From contig JAEZEK010000130.1 in NCBI GenBank assembly GCA_023417735.1, positions 1 through 21,017 of the forward strand: DNA of 21,017 nt, in the 5' to 3' direction. The stretch's first letter is position 1. Every line of letters begins with the position of its first letter. This DNA comes from Pseudomonadota bacterium. GTDB taxonomy: Bacteria > Pseudomonadota > Alphaproteobacteria > Rhizobiales > Afifellaceae. The notes beneath the pieces were generated by a model. It saw only the letters and a program-made list of their open reading frames with translations. It made no database searches and was not told where the DNA came from. A program made the position numbers and the translations under genes. Of the stretch, positions 1-8,490 are shown one piece after another.

Positions 1-1869
1 CGCCGGGGCGCCCTCGACCGCGGCGCCGGTGGCGGCGACGCCCCAGAACGGCGTCGCGTTGCCGGACTGGCCGGTCACGGGATCGGGCTTCTCGTACTTG
101 GGAATGAAGCTGCCCGTGCCGATGATGTTGCCGGCCTGCATTCCGTACTTGCGGCGGAACAGCTCGCGGAGCGGGAGGTTGCTGCCCTCCGGCAGACCGA
201 GTTCGCGCGCGAGATCGGCGATCTTGGACTTGGCGTCCTCGGCAGCAAGCCGGACGGCCGTGCCCATGTGGAACGTCGAGCGCGAGCCGAGCGTGCCCAT
301 GTCGTAGGGGGTGACGTCGGTGTCCGGATGCATGACGCGCACGGTGTCGGCATCGATGTCGAGGACCTCCGCGACGATCTGGGCCATGACCGTGTCGGAG
401 CCCTGCCCCATGTCGACGGTGCTGACGTAGAGCCCGCAGCTGCCGTCACCGTAGAGGTTCACGATCGCAACGGAGGTCGTCGGCGCCGTGATGCCCTTGA
501 AGCCGACCGCGATCCCGCGCCCGCGCCGGATCCGCCCGTTGCCGCGGTCGAGCGGCTCGTTCCAGTTCAGGTGATCGGCGACCTGGTCGAGCACGGCTTC
601 GAGCGCTGCATCGCGAACGGGGGTGCCGGTCGCCTGCGGCCGGCCCTCCTGGAGAAGGTTCATCCGACGGAACTCGACCTTGTCGAGGCCGAGGCCTTCC
701 GCGATGAGGTCCATGTGACACTCGTATGCCCAGGCGGTCTGCGGCGCCCCGAAGCCGCGCAGCGCGCCGCAGGGCGGCCTGTTGGTATAGACGGCGTAGG
801 AGTTGATCTCGACGTTGGCGATGTCGTACGGCCCGGCGGAGGTGAACCCCGCCTTCTGCGTCACGCGCGGGCCGATGTCCGCATAGGCGCCGCCGTTCCA
901 CACGATGTCGCAGCGCCGGGCCACGATCCGGCCGTCCGCGTTCACCCCGCTCTTGATGGTGAACGTGCAGGGATGGCGGGTCACCATGAAGAATTGCTCC
1001 TCCATGGTGAGCGCGACCTTGACCGGGCGGCGCACCAGCAGCGACAGCGCCGTGACCAGCGCCTCCAGCTTGATGTAGAGCTTTCCGCCGAAGCCGCCGC
1101 CGAGATAGGGCACCTTCACCCGGACGCAGTTCTCCGGCCAGCCGAGCAGGCGGGCGATCTCGATGCGGACGAAGGACGGCCCCTGGGAAGCGGTGTGCAG
1201 CGTGACCTGGCGGTCGCCTGCATCCGCGACCGACACGAACGGCTCCATCGGGATGTGCATCACCTGCTGGGAGCGAAACGTGTGCTCGAAGACCCGGTCG
1301 GCCGCCGCGAACGCCGCCTCCGGGTCGCCGCGCAGGAGATGGTAGTCGAGCGCGACATTCGTCCCCGTCCGGCCCTTCAGGTGCTGCAGGTCCGGGAAGG
1401 TGGCGGCGGGCTTGAGCTCCTCGTGCACAAGCACGTCCGAGGTCATCGCCTCGACCTCGTCGAAGACCGCGGGAAGCTCCTCGTACTCGGCCGTGATCAG
1501 CGCGGCTGCTTCCTGGGCGACATGAGGGTCGGCGGCGAGGACGACGGCGACCGGCTCGCCCGCGAAGCGGACCTTGCCGTCGGCGAGGATCGGCTGATCA
1601 TGGAAGGCGGGTCCGTAATAGGGGTTCGGGATCACGGTGCGGATGTCGTCGATCGTCACGACCCGGTGCACGCCCTCCACGTCCTGCGCGGCCGACACGT
1701 CGATCGACTTGATGCGGCCATGCGGGACCGCACTGCGGAAGATCTTCCCGTAGAGCATTCCGGGGAGCCGGAGGTGGTGCACGTATTCGGCGCGGCCCGT
1801 TACCTTGTCCCGAGCCTCCAGGCGCGGGATGGACCGGCCGATGTTCCGGGAGGTGGTTCTCGCCGCCAT
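1..1869 (-). CDS. Xanthine dehydrogenase-family molybdopterin-binding (large) subunit, partial, set 1
   Basis: Catalytic Mo subunit of a three-part molybdenum hydroxylase (xanthine dehydrogenase / CO dehydrogenase / 4-hydroxybenzoyl-CoA reductase superfamily). Such enzymes hydroxylate or dehydrogenate aromatic and N-heterocyclic compounds in the cytoplasm. The frame is open from an ATG at 1869 to the left edge, giving 623 codons of an expected 750-790. Visible: an N-terminal segment IPRLEARDKVTGRAEYV near residues 13-29, the cofactor motif GGGFGGK at 257-263, RGFGAPQ at 371-377 and DMGQGSDT near 485. RGFGAPQ resembles xanthine dehydrogenase and hydroxybenzoyl-CoA reductase rather than form I CO dehydrogenase (AYxCSFR). 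The C-terminal part with the catalytic Glu (GxGE) lies outside the window. Its ATG starts 5 bp after the FAD-subunit stop, so the two are co-transcribed; a 2Fe-2S subunit is probably beyond the edge. The substrate cannot be read from sequence. Confidence 0.93.
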   Translation of the reverse strand, partial: MAARTTSRNIGRSIPRLEARDKVTGRAEYVHHLRLPGMLYGKIFRSAVPHGRIKSIDVSAAQDVEGVHRVVTIDDIRTVIPNPYYGPAFHDQPILADGKVRFAGEPVAVVLAADPHVAQEAAALITAEYEELPAVFDEVEAMTSDVLVHEELKPAATFPDLQHLKGRTGTNVALDYHLLRGDPEAAFAAADRVFEHTFRSQQVMHIPMEPFVSVADAGDRQVTLHTASQGPSFVRIEIARLLGWPENCVRVKVPYLGGGFGGKLYIKLEALVTALSLLVRRPVKVALTMEEQFFMVTRHPCTFTIKSGVNADGRIVARRCDIVWNGGAYADIGPRVTQKAGFTSAGPYDIANVEINSYAVYTNRPPCGALRGFGAPQTAWAYECHMDLIAEGLGLDKVEFRRMNLLQEGRPQATGTPVRDAALEAVLDQVADHLNWNEPLDRGNGRIRRGRGIAVGFKGITAPTTSVAIVNLYGDGSCGLYVSTVDMGQGSDTVMAQIVAEVLDIDADTVRVMHPDTDVTPYDMGTLGSRSTFHMGTAVRLAAEDAKSKIADLARELGLPEGSNLPLRELFRRKYGMQAGNIIGTGSFIPKYEKPDPVTGQSGNATPFWGVAATGAAVEGAPA

Positions 1870-1874
1870 TGTTC

Positions 1875-2741
1875 CTACTCCCCGGCCAGCGCGCGGATGG
1901 CGCGACCGAGATGGACGCGCAAGAGATGCTGCTTGTACGGGGCGGATCCGCGGCTGTCGGATTCGATCTCGGCCTCCGCCACCGCCGCCTCCCCGGCGGC
2001 GCGGATCGCCTCCTCCCCGATCTCGGCGCCGCGCAGCACGCCCTCGGCGGCCGAAAGCCGCGTCGGACGATCGACTGCCGCGCTCAGGAAGAGACGGAGA
2101 TCCCTCACGGCCCGCCCCTCGATCGCCATCGAGAGAGCAAGACCGAGCGCAGGCCAGTCGTGCGCGGCTCGGGTCGTCACCTTCACGTACAGGGATCGCC
2201 AGCCCGGCCGGACCGGCACATCGAGCTCGGCGAGAAGTTCGTCGTTCGCCAGCGTCGTCTCGTAATAACCGGCCGCGATCTCCTCGACCGGCACCGTGCG
2301 CTCGCCGGAGGGCCCGACGATCGTCGCCGTCGCTCCGAGCGCCGCCCACACGGGCGGCAGGTCGAGATGCGGATCGGCATGGGCGAGATTGCCGCCGACC
2401 GTCGCGACGTTGCGCACACGCACGTTCGCAAGCGTGAGCATCGTCTGTGGGATGACGGGCAGCGCCCGGCGGATGCCTGGCGAGTGCTCGAGGTCGGCGA
2501 AGGTCGTCATCGCGCCGATCCGGACCGCACCGCTCCCGCTGTCGAAGGTGATCCCGGAGAAACGGCCCTTGATGCGGCGCAGGCTGACGAGCCGCTCGGG
2601 CCGGTAGATCTGCGCCTTCATCATGAGCATCAGCGCCGTGCCGCCGCCGATCGGACGGACCGCGGGATCGCCGGGATCGAGGAGACCGAACGCCTCGTCG
2701 AGAGAAACGGGTTCAAGAAGTTCGAAGCTTGCCATTCTCAC
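1875..2741 (-). CDS. FAD-binding (medium) subunit of molybdenum hydroxylase, set 1
   Basis: CoxM/XdhB-type subunit carrying FAD, which passes electrons from the 2Fe-2S clusters to an acceptor. The 288-residue length is normal for the family. The FAD pyrophosphate motifs are present: PIGGGTALMLMMK near residues 30-43 and TVGGNLAHADPHLD near 114-127. The C-terminal CO_deh_flav_C region is complete. Two starts are possible: GTG at 2741 (MRMASF) or ATG at 2735 (MASFEL). GGTGAG lies just before the ATG, too close for an ideal site, so the start is uncertain by two codons. It is the first gene of the leftward operon and is followed 5 bp later by the Mo subunit. It differs clearly in sequence from the FAD subunit at 10911-11744, so the two sets are not a recent duplication. 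Confidence 0.93.
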   Translation of the reverse strand: MRMASFELLEPVSLDEAFGLLDPGDPAVRPIGGGTALMLMMKAQIYRPERLVSLRRIKGRFSGITFDSGSGAVRIGAMTTFADLEHSPGIRRALPVIPQTMLTLANVRVRNVATVGGNLAHADPHLDLPPVWAALGATATIVGPSGERTVPVEEIAAGYYETTLANDELLAELDVPVRPGWRSLYVKVTTRAAHDWPALGLALSMAIEGRAVRDLRLFLSAAVDRPTRLSAAEGVLRGAEIGEEAIRAAGEAAVAEAEIESDSRGSAPYKQHLLRVHLGRAIRALAGE

Positions 2742-3128
2742 CGATCCGGGCAGGGCTGGCGGGCGAAGGGAGCATCCGGCGCGGGAGCACCCTCAACGAC
2801 CCGAGCGCACGTGCGTCATCGTGCGGGCAGGTCATGGCCGGGAAGCCCCACGTCGCGTTCCTTGGGCCGCACTATTTCCCGAAGTCGGGATGCCGTCAAC
2901 TTTTTGAGACATGTGTGAGGACGTTTCTGCAGGCCGACTACCGGAACCGAGACCGCGCCCTTGCTTGAACCAGCCGGAGGCCTGCATCGCCGGCCCGCCA
3001 CTGCGGATTCCGGCGATTTCCGCCACGCGTATCCCTCCCCGTGGGCTCAACGCGGCCCGTCTCCGCCGTCATACACTGGGGACGCAATGCACTGAACCGT
3101 CTTGCAGCCGTGCTGAATTTCAGGATAG
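2742..3128. other. Divergent intergenic region, 387 bp
   Basis: Lies between the leftward FAD/Mo operon and the rightward amidase operon and should hold promoters for both. No convincing gene: the small frames here have no family features and no ribosome site. It contains a leftward promoter candidate with a palindrome in its spacer (2871-2899) and a perfect 10-bp palindrome CGCACGTGCG at 2806-2815. I saw no convincing rightward promoter; TACACT near 3073 has no good -35 partner. Confidence 0.6.
2871..2899 (-). promoter_or_regulatory. Candidate sigma70-type promoter of the FAD/Mo operon with palindromic spacer
   Basis: On the minus strand TTGACG (2899-2894) and AATAGT (2876-2871) are separated by exactly 17 bp, matching the -35/-10 consensus at 5/6 and 4/6 positions. 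The spacer contains a dyad with arms CCCGA and TCGGG (2878-2889, 2-bp centre), a natural place for a repressor or activator to bind. The leader to the start codon would be about 130 nt. This comes from reading the bases only. Confidence 0.4.
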
Positions 3129-4538
3129 ATGACCAAAAATGTTGCATACGTCGGCACTCATCAACCAGGCGTCGGAGCGCGCAAGACCTTGGACGATCCG
3201 ATCAGATCCGGCGCCCTGAACGAGATCTCCGCCACGCAGGCGGCGAGCTTGATTGCGGGCGGCCAAGTCCGGTCGGAGGACCTCGTCCAAGCCTGCCTCG
3301 AGAGAACCGCCCAGCGTGAGCCGGGAATCAAGGCCTGGGCCACGCTCGATCCCGAATGCGCGCTCGCCGCGGCGCGCCGGGCGGACGCCATGCCTCCCGC
3401 AGGGCCCCTTCACGGCGTTCCGATCGGCATCAAGGACGTCATCGACACGGCCGAGCTTCCGACCGGCATGGGGTCTCTGATCTATTCCAGCCATCGTCCC
3501 CGTGCGGACGCATCCTGCGTTGCCATGCTGAAGGCGGCGGGGGCGATCGTCCTCGGCAAGACCGTCACCTGCGAGTTCGCGGGAAGCGCGCCGGGAGCGA
3601 CGCGCAACCCCCGGGATCGGGAGCGGACCCCAGGCGGTTCCTCGAGCGGGTCCGCCGCCGCCGTCGCCGATTGCATGGTGCCTCTCGCGCTCGGGACGCA
3701 GACGGGAGGCTCGATCCTCCGGCCGGCCTCGTTCTGCGGCATCGTCGGGTTCAAGCCGACCTACGGCACGGTCAACCGCATGGGGCTGAAGTTCGCGGCG
3801 GAGAGCCTCGACACGATCGGGCTGATGGCCCGGGATCCGGCGGACATCGCCCTCGGCCTGCACGTGCTTGCCCGGACGGCGCTCGCGCCGGCCGCGGAGG
3901 CGCCGGCGCCCCTGCGGATCGGCATGTGCCGCACCCATCTCTGGAGCAAGGCGGAAGCGGAGACGCGAGCCGCGCTCGACCACGCGGCGCAGCTTGCCGC
4001 GGCAGCGGGAGCGGAGATCGACGAGATCGAACTGCCACCACATCTCTCGGACCTCGGCGACGCGCGAGGGGTCATCAATGATGTCGAGCGCGCGCGCTCG
4101 CTCGCGTGGGAATGGGCCCACCACCGCGACGCCATCAGCCCGCAGATGGTGCGGCAGGTCGAGCACGGCCTGTCCGTTTCCGGCGAGCGCTACCATGCGG
4201 CACTGCAGTTCGCCGAGCGCGCCCGAGGCGAGCTCGACCAGCTGCTCGGCTGTTTCGACGTTCTCCTCGCGCCCTGCGTGAACGGCGAGGCGCCGCTCGG
4301 GCTGCACCATGCCGGCGATCCGGGCTTCCAGGGGCTGTGGACCGTGCTGCACGTGCCCACCCTCAGCCTGCCGACGCTTCGCGGGCCGCACGGAATGCCA
4401 GTCGGCGTCCAGCTCGTCGGGCGCCGCTACTCCGACCTGCAGGTCCTTGCGGCGGCGCGATGGCTGATCCGGGAGGCGGGGCTCGACGGCGCCGCCCTCA
4501 TGCCCGCAACGGCCGGACGCAATGCCATTCCGGCCTGA
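3129..4538 (+). CDS. Amidase (amidase-signature family)
   Basis: Cytoplasmic hydrolase that splits carboxamide bonds, releasing ammonia or an amine. The 469-residue length is normal. The Ser-cisSer-Lys triad is visible: Lys102 in GVPIGIKDVI, cis-Ser171 in the GGSSSGSAAAV stretch and nucleophile Ser195 in GTQTGGSILRPAS. The spacings (69 and 24 residues) match those of malonamidase E2 (K62, S131, S155). Start: ATG at 3129 with AGGA a few bases upstream. It is the first gene of a rightward run (amidase, MDR oxidoreductase, XRE regulator, MaoC-like) divergent from the set 1 Mo hydroxylase. It lacks the extra domains of GatA or allophanate hydrolase. Acting on a ring-opened amide from an N-heterocycle is possible but unproven; annotators often label such proteins only 'amidase'. 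Confidence 0.93.
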   Translation: MTKNVAYVGTHQPGVGARKTLDDPIRSGALNEISATQAASLIAGGQVRSEDLVQACLERTAQREPGIKAWATLDPECALAAARRADAMPPAGPLHGVPIGIKDVIDTAELPTGMGSLIYSSHRPRADASCVAMLKAAGAIVLGKTVTCEFAGSAPGATRNPRDRERTPGGSSSGSAAAVADCMVPLALGTQTGGSILRPASFCGIVGFKPTYGTVNRMGLKFAAESLDTIGLMARDPADIALGLHVLARTALAPAAEAPAPLRIGMCRTHLWSKAEAETRAALDHAAQLAAAAGAEIDEIELPPHLSDLGDARGVINDVERARSLAWEWAHHRDAISPQMVRQVEHGLSVSGERYHAALQFAERARGELDQLLGCFDVLLAPCVNGEAPLGLHHAGDPGFQGLWTVLHVPTLSLPTLRGPHGMPVGVQLVGRRYSDLQVLAAARWLIREAGLDGAALMPATAGRNAIPA

Positions 4539-4586
4539 GGCGCCGAACAGGCGGGCCCCGGCCTTCCCCGACAGAGAAGGATCGTC

Positions 4587-5588
4587 ATGCGCGCAGCTTT
4601 CGTCCGCGAGTTCGGAGAACCCGAGACGCTCTCCATGGAGGACGTGCCCGACCCAACGCCCGGGCCGGACGAGGTCCTCGTCGACATCATGGCCACTGCG
4701 GCCAATTTCGTCGATCTCCTGGTGATCGGCGGCAAGTATCAGTTCCTGCCGCCACGCCCCTTCGTCCCAGGAAAGTTGCCGACCGGCATCGTCGCCGCGG
4801 TCGGCGCGAACGTTCGGGACTGGAAGGTCGGTGACCGGGTGCAGACCCTGGCCGAGCAGGGCGGCTATGCGACGAAGGTGAGCGTTCCCGGGAGGGAGTG
4901 CATCCGTCTTCCCGACCGGATGAGCTTCGTCGAGGCGGCCGCCATGGCGCTCGCCTACGATACCGCCTGGTTCGCGCTGATGGAGCGTGCCCGCGCAAAG
5001 GCCGGAGAAGTCCTTCTGGTGCTTGGTGCCAGCGGGGGCGTCGGACTTGCCGCCGTCCAGCTCGGAAAGGCGTACGGGCTGCGGGTGCTGGCCGGCATCA
5101 GCAATCCGGCGAAGCGGGAGCTCGTGCTCTCCGCCGGCGCCGACGCGGTGGTCGATCTGTCGGCCCCGAACCTGCGGGACAGCCTGCGCGAACAGGTCCA
5201 CGCGCTGACCGGCGGCCACGGCGCGGACATCGTCCTCGACCCTCTGGGGGACGAGGTCTTCGATGCAGCCATCCGCGCCGTCGCCTGGCGCGGCCGCCTG
5301 GTGGTGATCGGGTTCGCCGCCGGCCGGATCCCCACGCTCAAGGTGAACTACGTGCTCCTGAAGAACATCGAGGTTAGCGGGCTTCAGGTCAGCGATTACC
5401 GCAAGCGCATGCCCGAGCTGATGCGGCATTGCTATTCGGAGATCTTCAGGCTCTACGACGAGGGCAAGCTCAGCGCGCCGCCGACCACGACGCTCCCGCT
5501 CGAACAGTCGGGCGAGGGGCTCGCCATGCTTCGCGACCGGCGCGCGGCGGGACGCGTCGTTCTCCTGCCCGCGGGAAACGGCCCCTGA
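4587..5588 (+). CDS. NADPH:quinone oxidoreductase family protein (MDR superfamily, zinc-free)
   Basis: Medium-chain dehydrogenase/reductase of the quinone oxidoreductase or enoyl reductase type, 333 residues. The N-terminal GroES-like domain (about 1-120) has MRAAFVREFGEP and AANFVDLLVIGG. The Rossmann domain carries the nucleotide motif GASGGVG at 147-153, followed by AAVQLGKAYGLRV. The zinc-binding Cys/His residues of alcohol dehydrogenases are absent, in keeping with the QOR branch. The closing VVLLP is typical of this branch. The start is supported by AGAAGGA 5-10 bases upstream. It lies 48 bp after the amidase and shares its direction, so it is probably co-transcribed. It probably reduces a quinone or an alpha,beta-unsaturated carbonyl/CoA intermediate; the substrate is not visible. 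Confidence 0.92.
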   Translation: MRAAFVREFGEPETLSMEDVPDPTPGPDEVLVDIMATAANFVDLLVIGGKYQFLPPRPFVPGKLPTGIVAAVGANVRDWKVGDRVQTLAEQGGYATKVSVPGRECIRLPDRMSFVEAAAMALAYDTAWFALMERARAKAGEVLLVLGASGGVGLAAVQLGKAYGLRVLAGISNPAKRELVLSAGADAVVDLSAPNLRDSLREQVHALTGGHGADIVLDPLGDEVFDAAIRAVAWRGRLVVIGFAAGRIPTLKVNYVLLKNIEVSGLQVSDYRKRMPELMRHCYSEIFRLYDEGKLSAPPTTTLPLEQSGEGLAMLRDRRAAGRVVLLPAGNGP

Positions 5589-5666
5589 CTCACCTGTCGG
5601 CGCCCGGTTTCCGGTGCATAATGACGGACGGCCCGCGCCAGCAAGACAAGGATCTGGAACCACACC

Positions 5667-6602
5667 ATGCCTCTGCAATATGAGGAGATCGGGCACCGCC
5701 TCAGGGCCTTCCGGCTCGGCTCCGGGCTCAGCGCCGACGAGGTCGCCGACCGGCTCGGCATCTCGCGGACCGCCCTTTACCGCTTCGAGAAGGGCGAGCT
5801 CGCCAAGATCGAGACCCTGGAACGGCTTTCGGAGCTGCTGCAGGTGTCGCTGCCGACGCTGCTCGGCGTCGGGATCGAGTACATCCCGTCCGCGGTGAGC
5901 TATTTCGAACGGGTGCGGCAGCTGGAGGAGGATGCGGAGCACATCGTCGTGCTCGCGGGCCCGATCTCCTTCCTCCTTGCCTCCGACAGCTTCGAGATGG
6001 CCCTGGAGCAGGTGCTGCGGGAAAGCATCCCCGACGATCTGCCGAACCGCAACAAGGCGATCGAGGACGTCGACAAGATCATGGAGATCCTGCACGAGCG
6101 CAAGCGCGCCTACCGCAAGCGACGCCCTCCCATCGTGAACCTCATCTCGGCGATGCAGATCGAGCCGTTCCTGAACAACGGGCTCGTCGGCCGGGTCAGC
6201 CTGACGGAGAGCAAGAAGGCGATGCGCCGCGAGATGGCGCGGGCCGAGATCGAGCATTTCGCGTCGGTCATCGAGGAGGAATCCATCGGCGTGCAGATCG
6301 GCCTCGTCACCGACAGCCTGCCCCACACGGGCTTCCAGATATTCCGAAGGCGCTCGGGAGACACACTGATGATCAGCCCGTTCCGGCTCGGAGAACAGCC
6401 GAACATCAGGGTCGGCGTGGCGATGGCCACTTCGGCGCCCGAAGCGCTGGCGCTGCACGAGAACGTCGTCAAGGAGGTCTGGCGGACGGCGATCAAGGGT
6501 CGCGACGCGGCCGCCTATCTGCGCGACCTCCTGAACCGCAACCAGGAACGGCCGCGCGCCCGGCCGATCCGGGAGCGCGCCGCCGGTGCCGCGCGGCGCT
6601 GA
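5667..6602 (+). CDS. XRE-family transcriptional regulator with large C-terminal domain
   Basis: DNA-binding regulator of 311 residues. An XRE/Cro helix-turn-helix spans about residues 9-65, with LSADEVADRLGISRTALYRF as its core and FEKGEL following. The remaining ~240 residues form a domain I cannot assign to a named family. It begins SAVSYFERVRQLEEDAEHIV and later contains SLPHTGFQIFRR and SPFRLGEQPNIRVGVAM. It lacks the cupin and peptidase domains common in XRE regulators, so it is probably a ligand-sensing module specific to this group. From memory, similar proteins occur beside NMT1/TauT-type transporters in Alphaproteobacteria. Upstream at 5617-5622 is CATAAT, a possible -10 for its own promoter. 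AAGGA lies rather far (about 15 nt) from the ATG. It is the only regulator within the catabolic part of the window and therefore the prime candidate to control it. Confidence 0.88.
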   Translation: MPLQYEEIGHRLRAFRLGSGLSADEVADRLGISRTALYRFEKGELAKIETLERLSELLQVSLPTLLGVGIEYIPSAVSYFERVRQLEEDAEHIVVLAGPISFLLASDSFEMALEQVLRESIPDDLPNRNKAIEDVDKIMEILHERKRAYRKRRPPIVNLISAMQIEPFLNNGLVGRVSLTESKKAMRREMARAEIEHFASVIEEESIGVQIGLVTDSLPHTGFQIFRRRSGDTLMISPFRLGEQPNIRVGVAMATSAPEALALHENVVKEVWRTAIKGRDAAAYLRDLLNRNQERPRARPIRERAAGAARR

Positions 6603-6696
6603 GGCCGCGACACCGCGGGGAACCCGAGCCGCGCCGGAGCATCGAGCGAAGCGCGGTGGCGTGCCCGCCGGCGCTTCTCCGGAGGCTTCACGCGAC

Positions 6697-7632
6697 ATGC
6701 TGCATTTCGAGGATTTCGCGGCGGGGGCCGAGTTCGGTCTCGGGAGCTACCGGCTTTCCGCGGAGGAGATCGCCGCGTTCGCAGCCGAGTTCGTCCCTGA
6801 AGCCCAGGCAGGCACGATTTCCGCCGCGACGTCGGCCTCGCCCTGGCAGCTGTGCGCGATCCTCATGCGGGTGAACTACGACAGCTGGATGAATGGGGTT
6901 GCTGCGCGGGGTGCGCCCGGCGTCGACGATCTGCGCTGGGGCGCAGCCGTGCGGGCGGGCGACACCCTGGTCGGCCGCGCGACCATTCTCGAGACGCGCC
7001 GATCCCGGTCCCGGCCGTCGATCGGCTTCGTGCGGTTCCGGTTCGACCTGTTCAACGGCGCGGGCGCGCTTGCGCTGTCGCAGACGAATTCGGTGATGAT
7101 CGCCCGGCGCGCCGGTCGCGACGAGGAGACTACCCTGACACGTCCCGCGAAGCCGGAACTGCGGGACGCGGACCCGGATCCGCCGCTCGCCGGCGACTGG
7201 GCCTCGCGCGAGGGCAGTTTCGGAAGGCGCTTCAGCCTCGGGACGACCCGGTTCGAGCCGGCCGCAATGGTCGCCTTCGCCCGGCGTTACGATCCGCAGC
7301 CCTTCCACGTCGACGAGGAGGCAGCGCGAGCCGGCCCGTTCGGCGCGCTCGCCGCTTCCGGCTGGCACACGGCTTCGGCCTGGGCGCGGGCGTTCACGGA
7401 AGCCTGCCTCGGCGCCAGCAGCGCGCCGACGCTCCTTGCCGTTTCGGATCTCAAATGGCTGCGGCCGGTCCATGCCGGCGACACGGTCGCCTGGAGCGTC
7501 ACGCCGCTCGAGCGCGGCATGGGCCAGGACGGGGAGGAAACCCTGATCCTGCGCGGCGCCGGGACGAACCAGGACGGGGCGACCGCGTACGAGTTCAGGG
7601 CAACGACGAAGGTCTCGCCACCCCTGCGATAG
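6697..7632 (+). CDS. MaoC-like double-hotdog dehydratase/hydratase
   Basis: 311 residues from the preferred ATG at 6697, which has GGAGG at 6681-6685. A longer reading from GTG 6586 would overlap the XRE gene and adds only low-complexity Arg/Ala/Pro residues. Two hotdog-fold units are present. The first (about 1-140) lacks the catalytic signature. The second (about 175-311) has RYDPQPFHVD with Asp199 and His204 of the hydratase-2 motif, then GALAASGWHTASAW. This arrangement, a degenerate N-half and an active C-half, is known from MaoC-type (R)-specific enoyl-CoA hydratases and related mesaconyl/methylmalyl-CoA hydratases. The likely reaction is reversible hydration of an enoyl-CoA intermediate. 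It is the last gene of the rightward run, convergent with the ABC permease. Confidence 0.87.
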   Translation: MLHFEDFAAGAEFGLGSYRLSAEEIAAFAAEFVPEAQAGTISAATSASPWQLCAILMRVNYDSWMNGVAARGAPGVDDLRWGAAVRAGDTLVGRATILETRRSRSRPSIGFVRFRFDLFNGAGALALSQTNSVMIARRAGRDEETTLTRPAKPELRDADPDPPLAGDWASREGSFGRRFSLGTTRFEPAAMVAFARRYDPQPFHVDEEAARAGPFGALAASGWHTASAWARAFTEACLGASSAPTLLAVSDLKWLRPVHAGDTVAWSVTPLERGMGQDGEETLILRGAGTNQDGATAYEFRATTKVSPPLR

Positions 7633-7637
7633 GGGTG
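7619..7637. terminator. Short hairpin at the MaoC / permease convergence
   Basis: A 7-bp perfect stem CACCCCT / AGGGGTG with loop GCGAT overlaps the MaoC stop codon (TAG begins the right arm region). It is the clearest dyad in the 66-bp convergent gap. No T-run follows on either strand, so if it terminates transcription it is weak or Rho-assisted. Confidence 0.25.
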
Positions 7638-7698
7638 CGAAACCTCCGGGGAAGCCGGTCGGCGCCCCATGTGGTCGCCGGCCCACCTTGCGGAAAGA

Positions 7699-8490
7699 TC
7701 AGCCGCCGGCCGGGGCCACCATGTTCTGCTTGCGCGTTGCCCAGCCGGTGAAGCGCTGCTCGATGAGCACGAAGACCAGGTAGGTCGCGATGCCCATGGC
7801 TGCGATCACGGTGACGCCGGCGAACATCAGCGGCGTGCGGAACTGCGAGGCGGCCTGCAGCATGAGGTAGCCGATGCCGTCGTTCGAGGCGAGCGTCTCC
7901 GAGATGACCGCGCCGACGAAGGCCAGCGTGATGGCGACCTTGAGCGAGGCGAAGAAATAGGGCAGCGACCGCGGAATGCCGACCTTCCAAAGCACGTCCA
8001 GGCGGGAGGCCCCGAGGGAGCGGAGCACGTCCTCGAGCTCGGGCTCCGTCGTCGCCAGGCCGGTCGCGACATTGACCGCGATCGGGAAGAAGCAGAGCAG
8101 GAACGCCGTCGTGATCGCGGGCGGCTGGCCGATGCCCATCCAGAGCACGAGGATCGGCACGACCGCCGCCTTGGGTATGGAGTTGATGCCGATCAGGATC
8201 GGATAGAGCCCGGCGTAGGCGAGCCGCGAGGAGCCGATGACGATCCCCAGGAACAACCCGACGAGTACCCCTATGCCGAACCCGATCAGCGTGTTCATCA
8301 GGGTGAACAGCGAGCTCTCCAGGATCGGCTCCCTGTACTGCAGGAGGGCCTGGTAGATGTCGCTCGGCGCCGGCAGGATGAACTGCCGGACGTTTAAGAG
8401 GTCGACGACGAGCTCCCAGATCGCCAGCGCTCCGAAGATGACCAGCCAGGGCATCAGCCTCTCGAGCCGACGGAAAGCGCGCGGGGACAT
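7699..8490 (-). CDS. ABC transporter permease, NitT/TauT (SsuC/TauC-like) type
   Basis: Inner-membrane channel subunit of an importer, 263 residues. About six hydrophobic helices are visible: near residues 12-30, 62-88, 98-120, 124-145, 185-205 and 222-245. The EAA loop that docks on the ATPase reads EPELEDVLRSLGASRLDVLW followed by KVGIPRSLPYF. The BPD_transp_1 domain is intact. The start codon overlaps the stop of the ATPase gene by one base (TGATG), so translation is coupled. It is the last gene of the seven-gene leftward run. Relatives carry nitrate, sulfonates, taurine, thiamine precursors or aromatic carboxylates; the operon context favours the last. Confidence 0.95.
   Translation of the reverse strand: MSPRAFRRLERLMPWLVIFGALAIWELVVDLLNVRQFILPAPSDIYQALLQYREPILESSLFTLMNTLIGFGIGVLVGLFLGIVIGSSRLAYAGLYPILIGINSIPKAAVVPILVLWMGIGQPPAITTAFLLCFFPIAVNVATGLATTEPELEDVLRSLGASRLDVLWKVGIPRSLPYFFASLKVAITLAFVGAVISETLASNDGIGYLMLQAASQFRTPLMFAGVTVIAAMGIATYLVFVLIEQRFTGWATRKQNMVAPAGG

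Noticed and set aside
268..2265. 665-codon plus-strand open frame
   Set aside because: Shadow of the Mo and FAD subunits on the other strand, whose motifs (GGGFGGK, PIGGGTA) are unmistakable.
2806..2815. Palindrome CGCACGTGCG as an operator
   Set aside because: Perfect but short and made of bases common in this GC-rich DNA; no second copy or promoter alignment supports a role.
6586..6696. Longer start for the MaoC-like protein
   Set aside because: Overlaps the XRE gene and adds low-complexity sequence; GGAGG at 6681-6685 supports ATG 6697.
3120..6698. Antisense open frame of 1192 codons on the minus strand
   Set aside because: It lies opposite four well-supported genes, is rich in Arg/Ala/Asp/Gly as expected of a GC-rich antisense frame, and has no recognisable domain.
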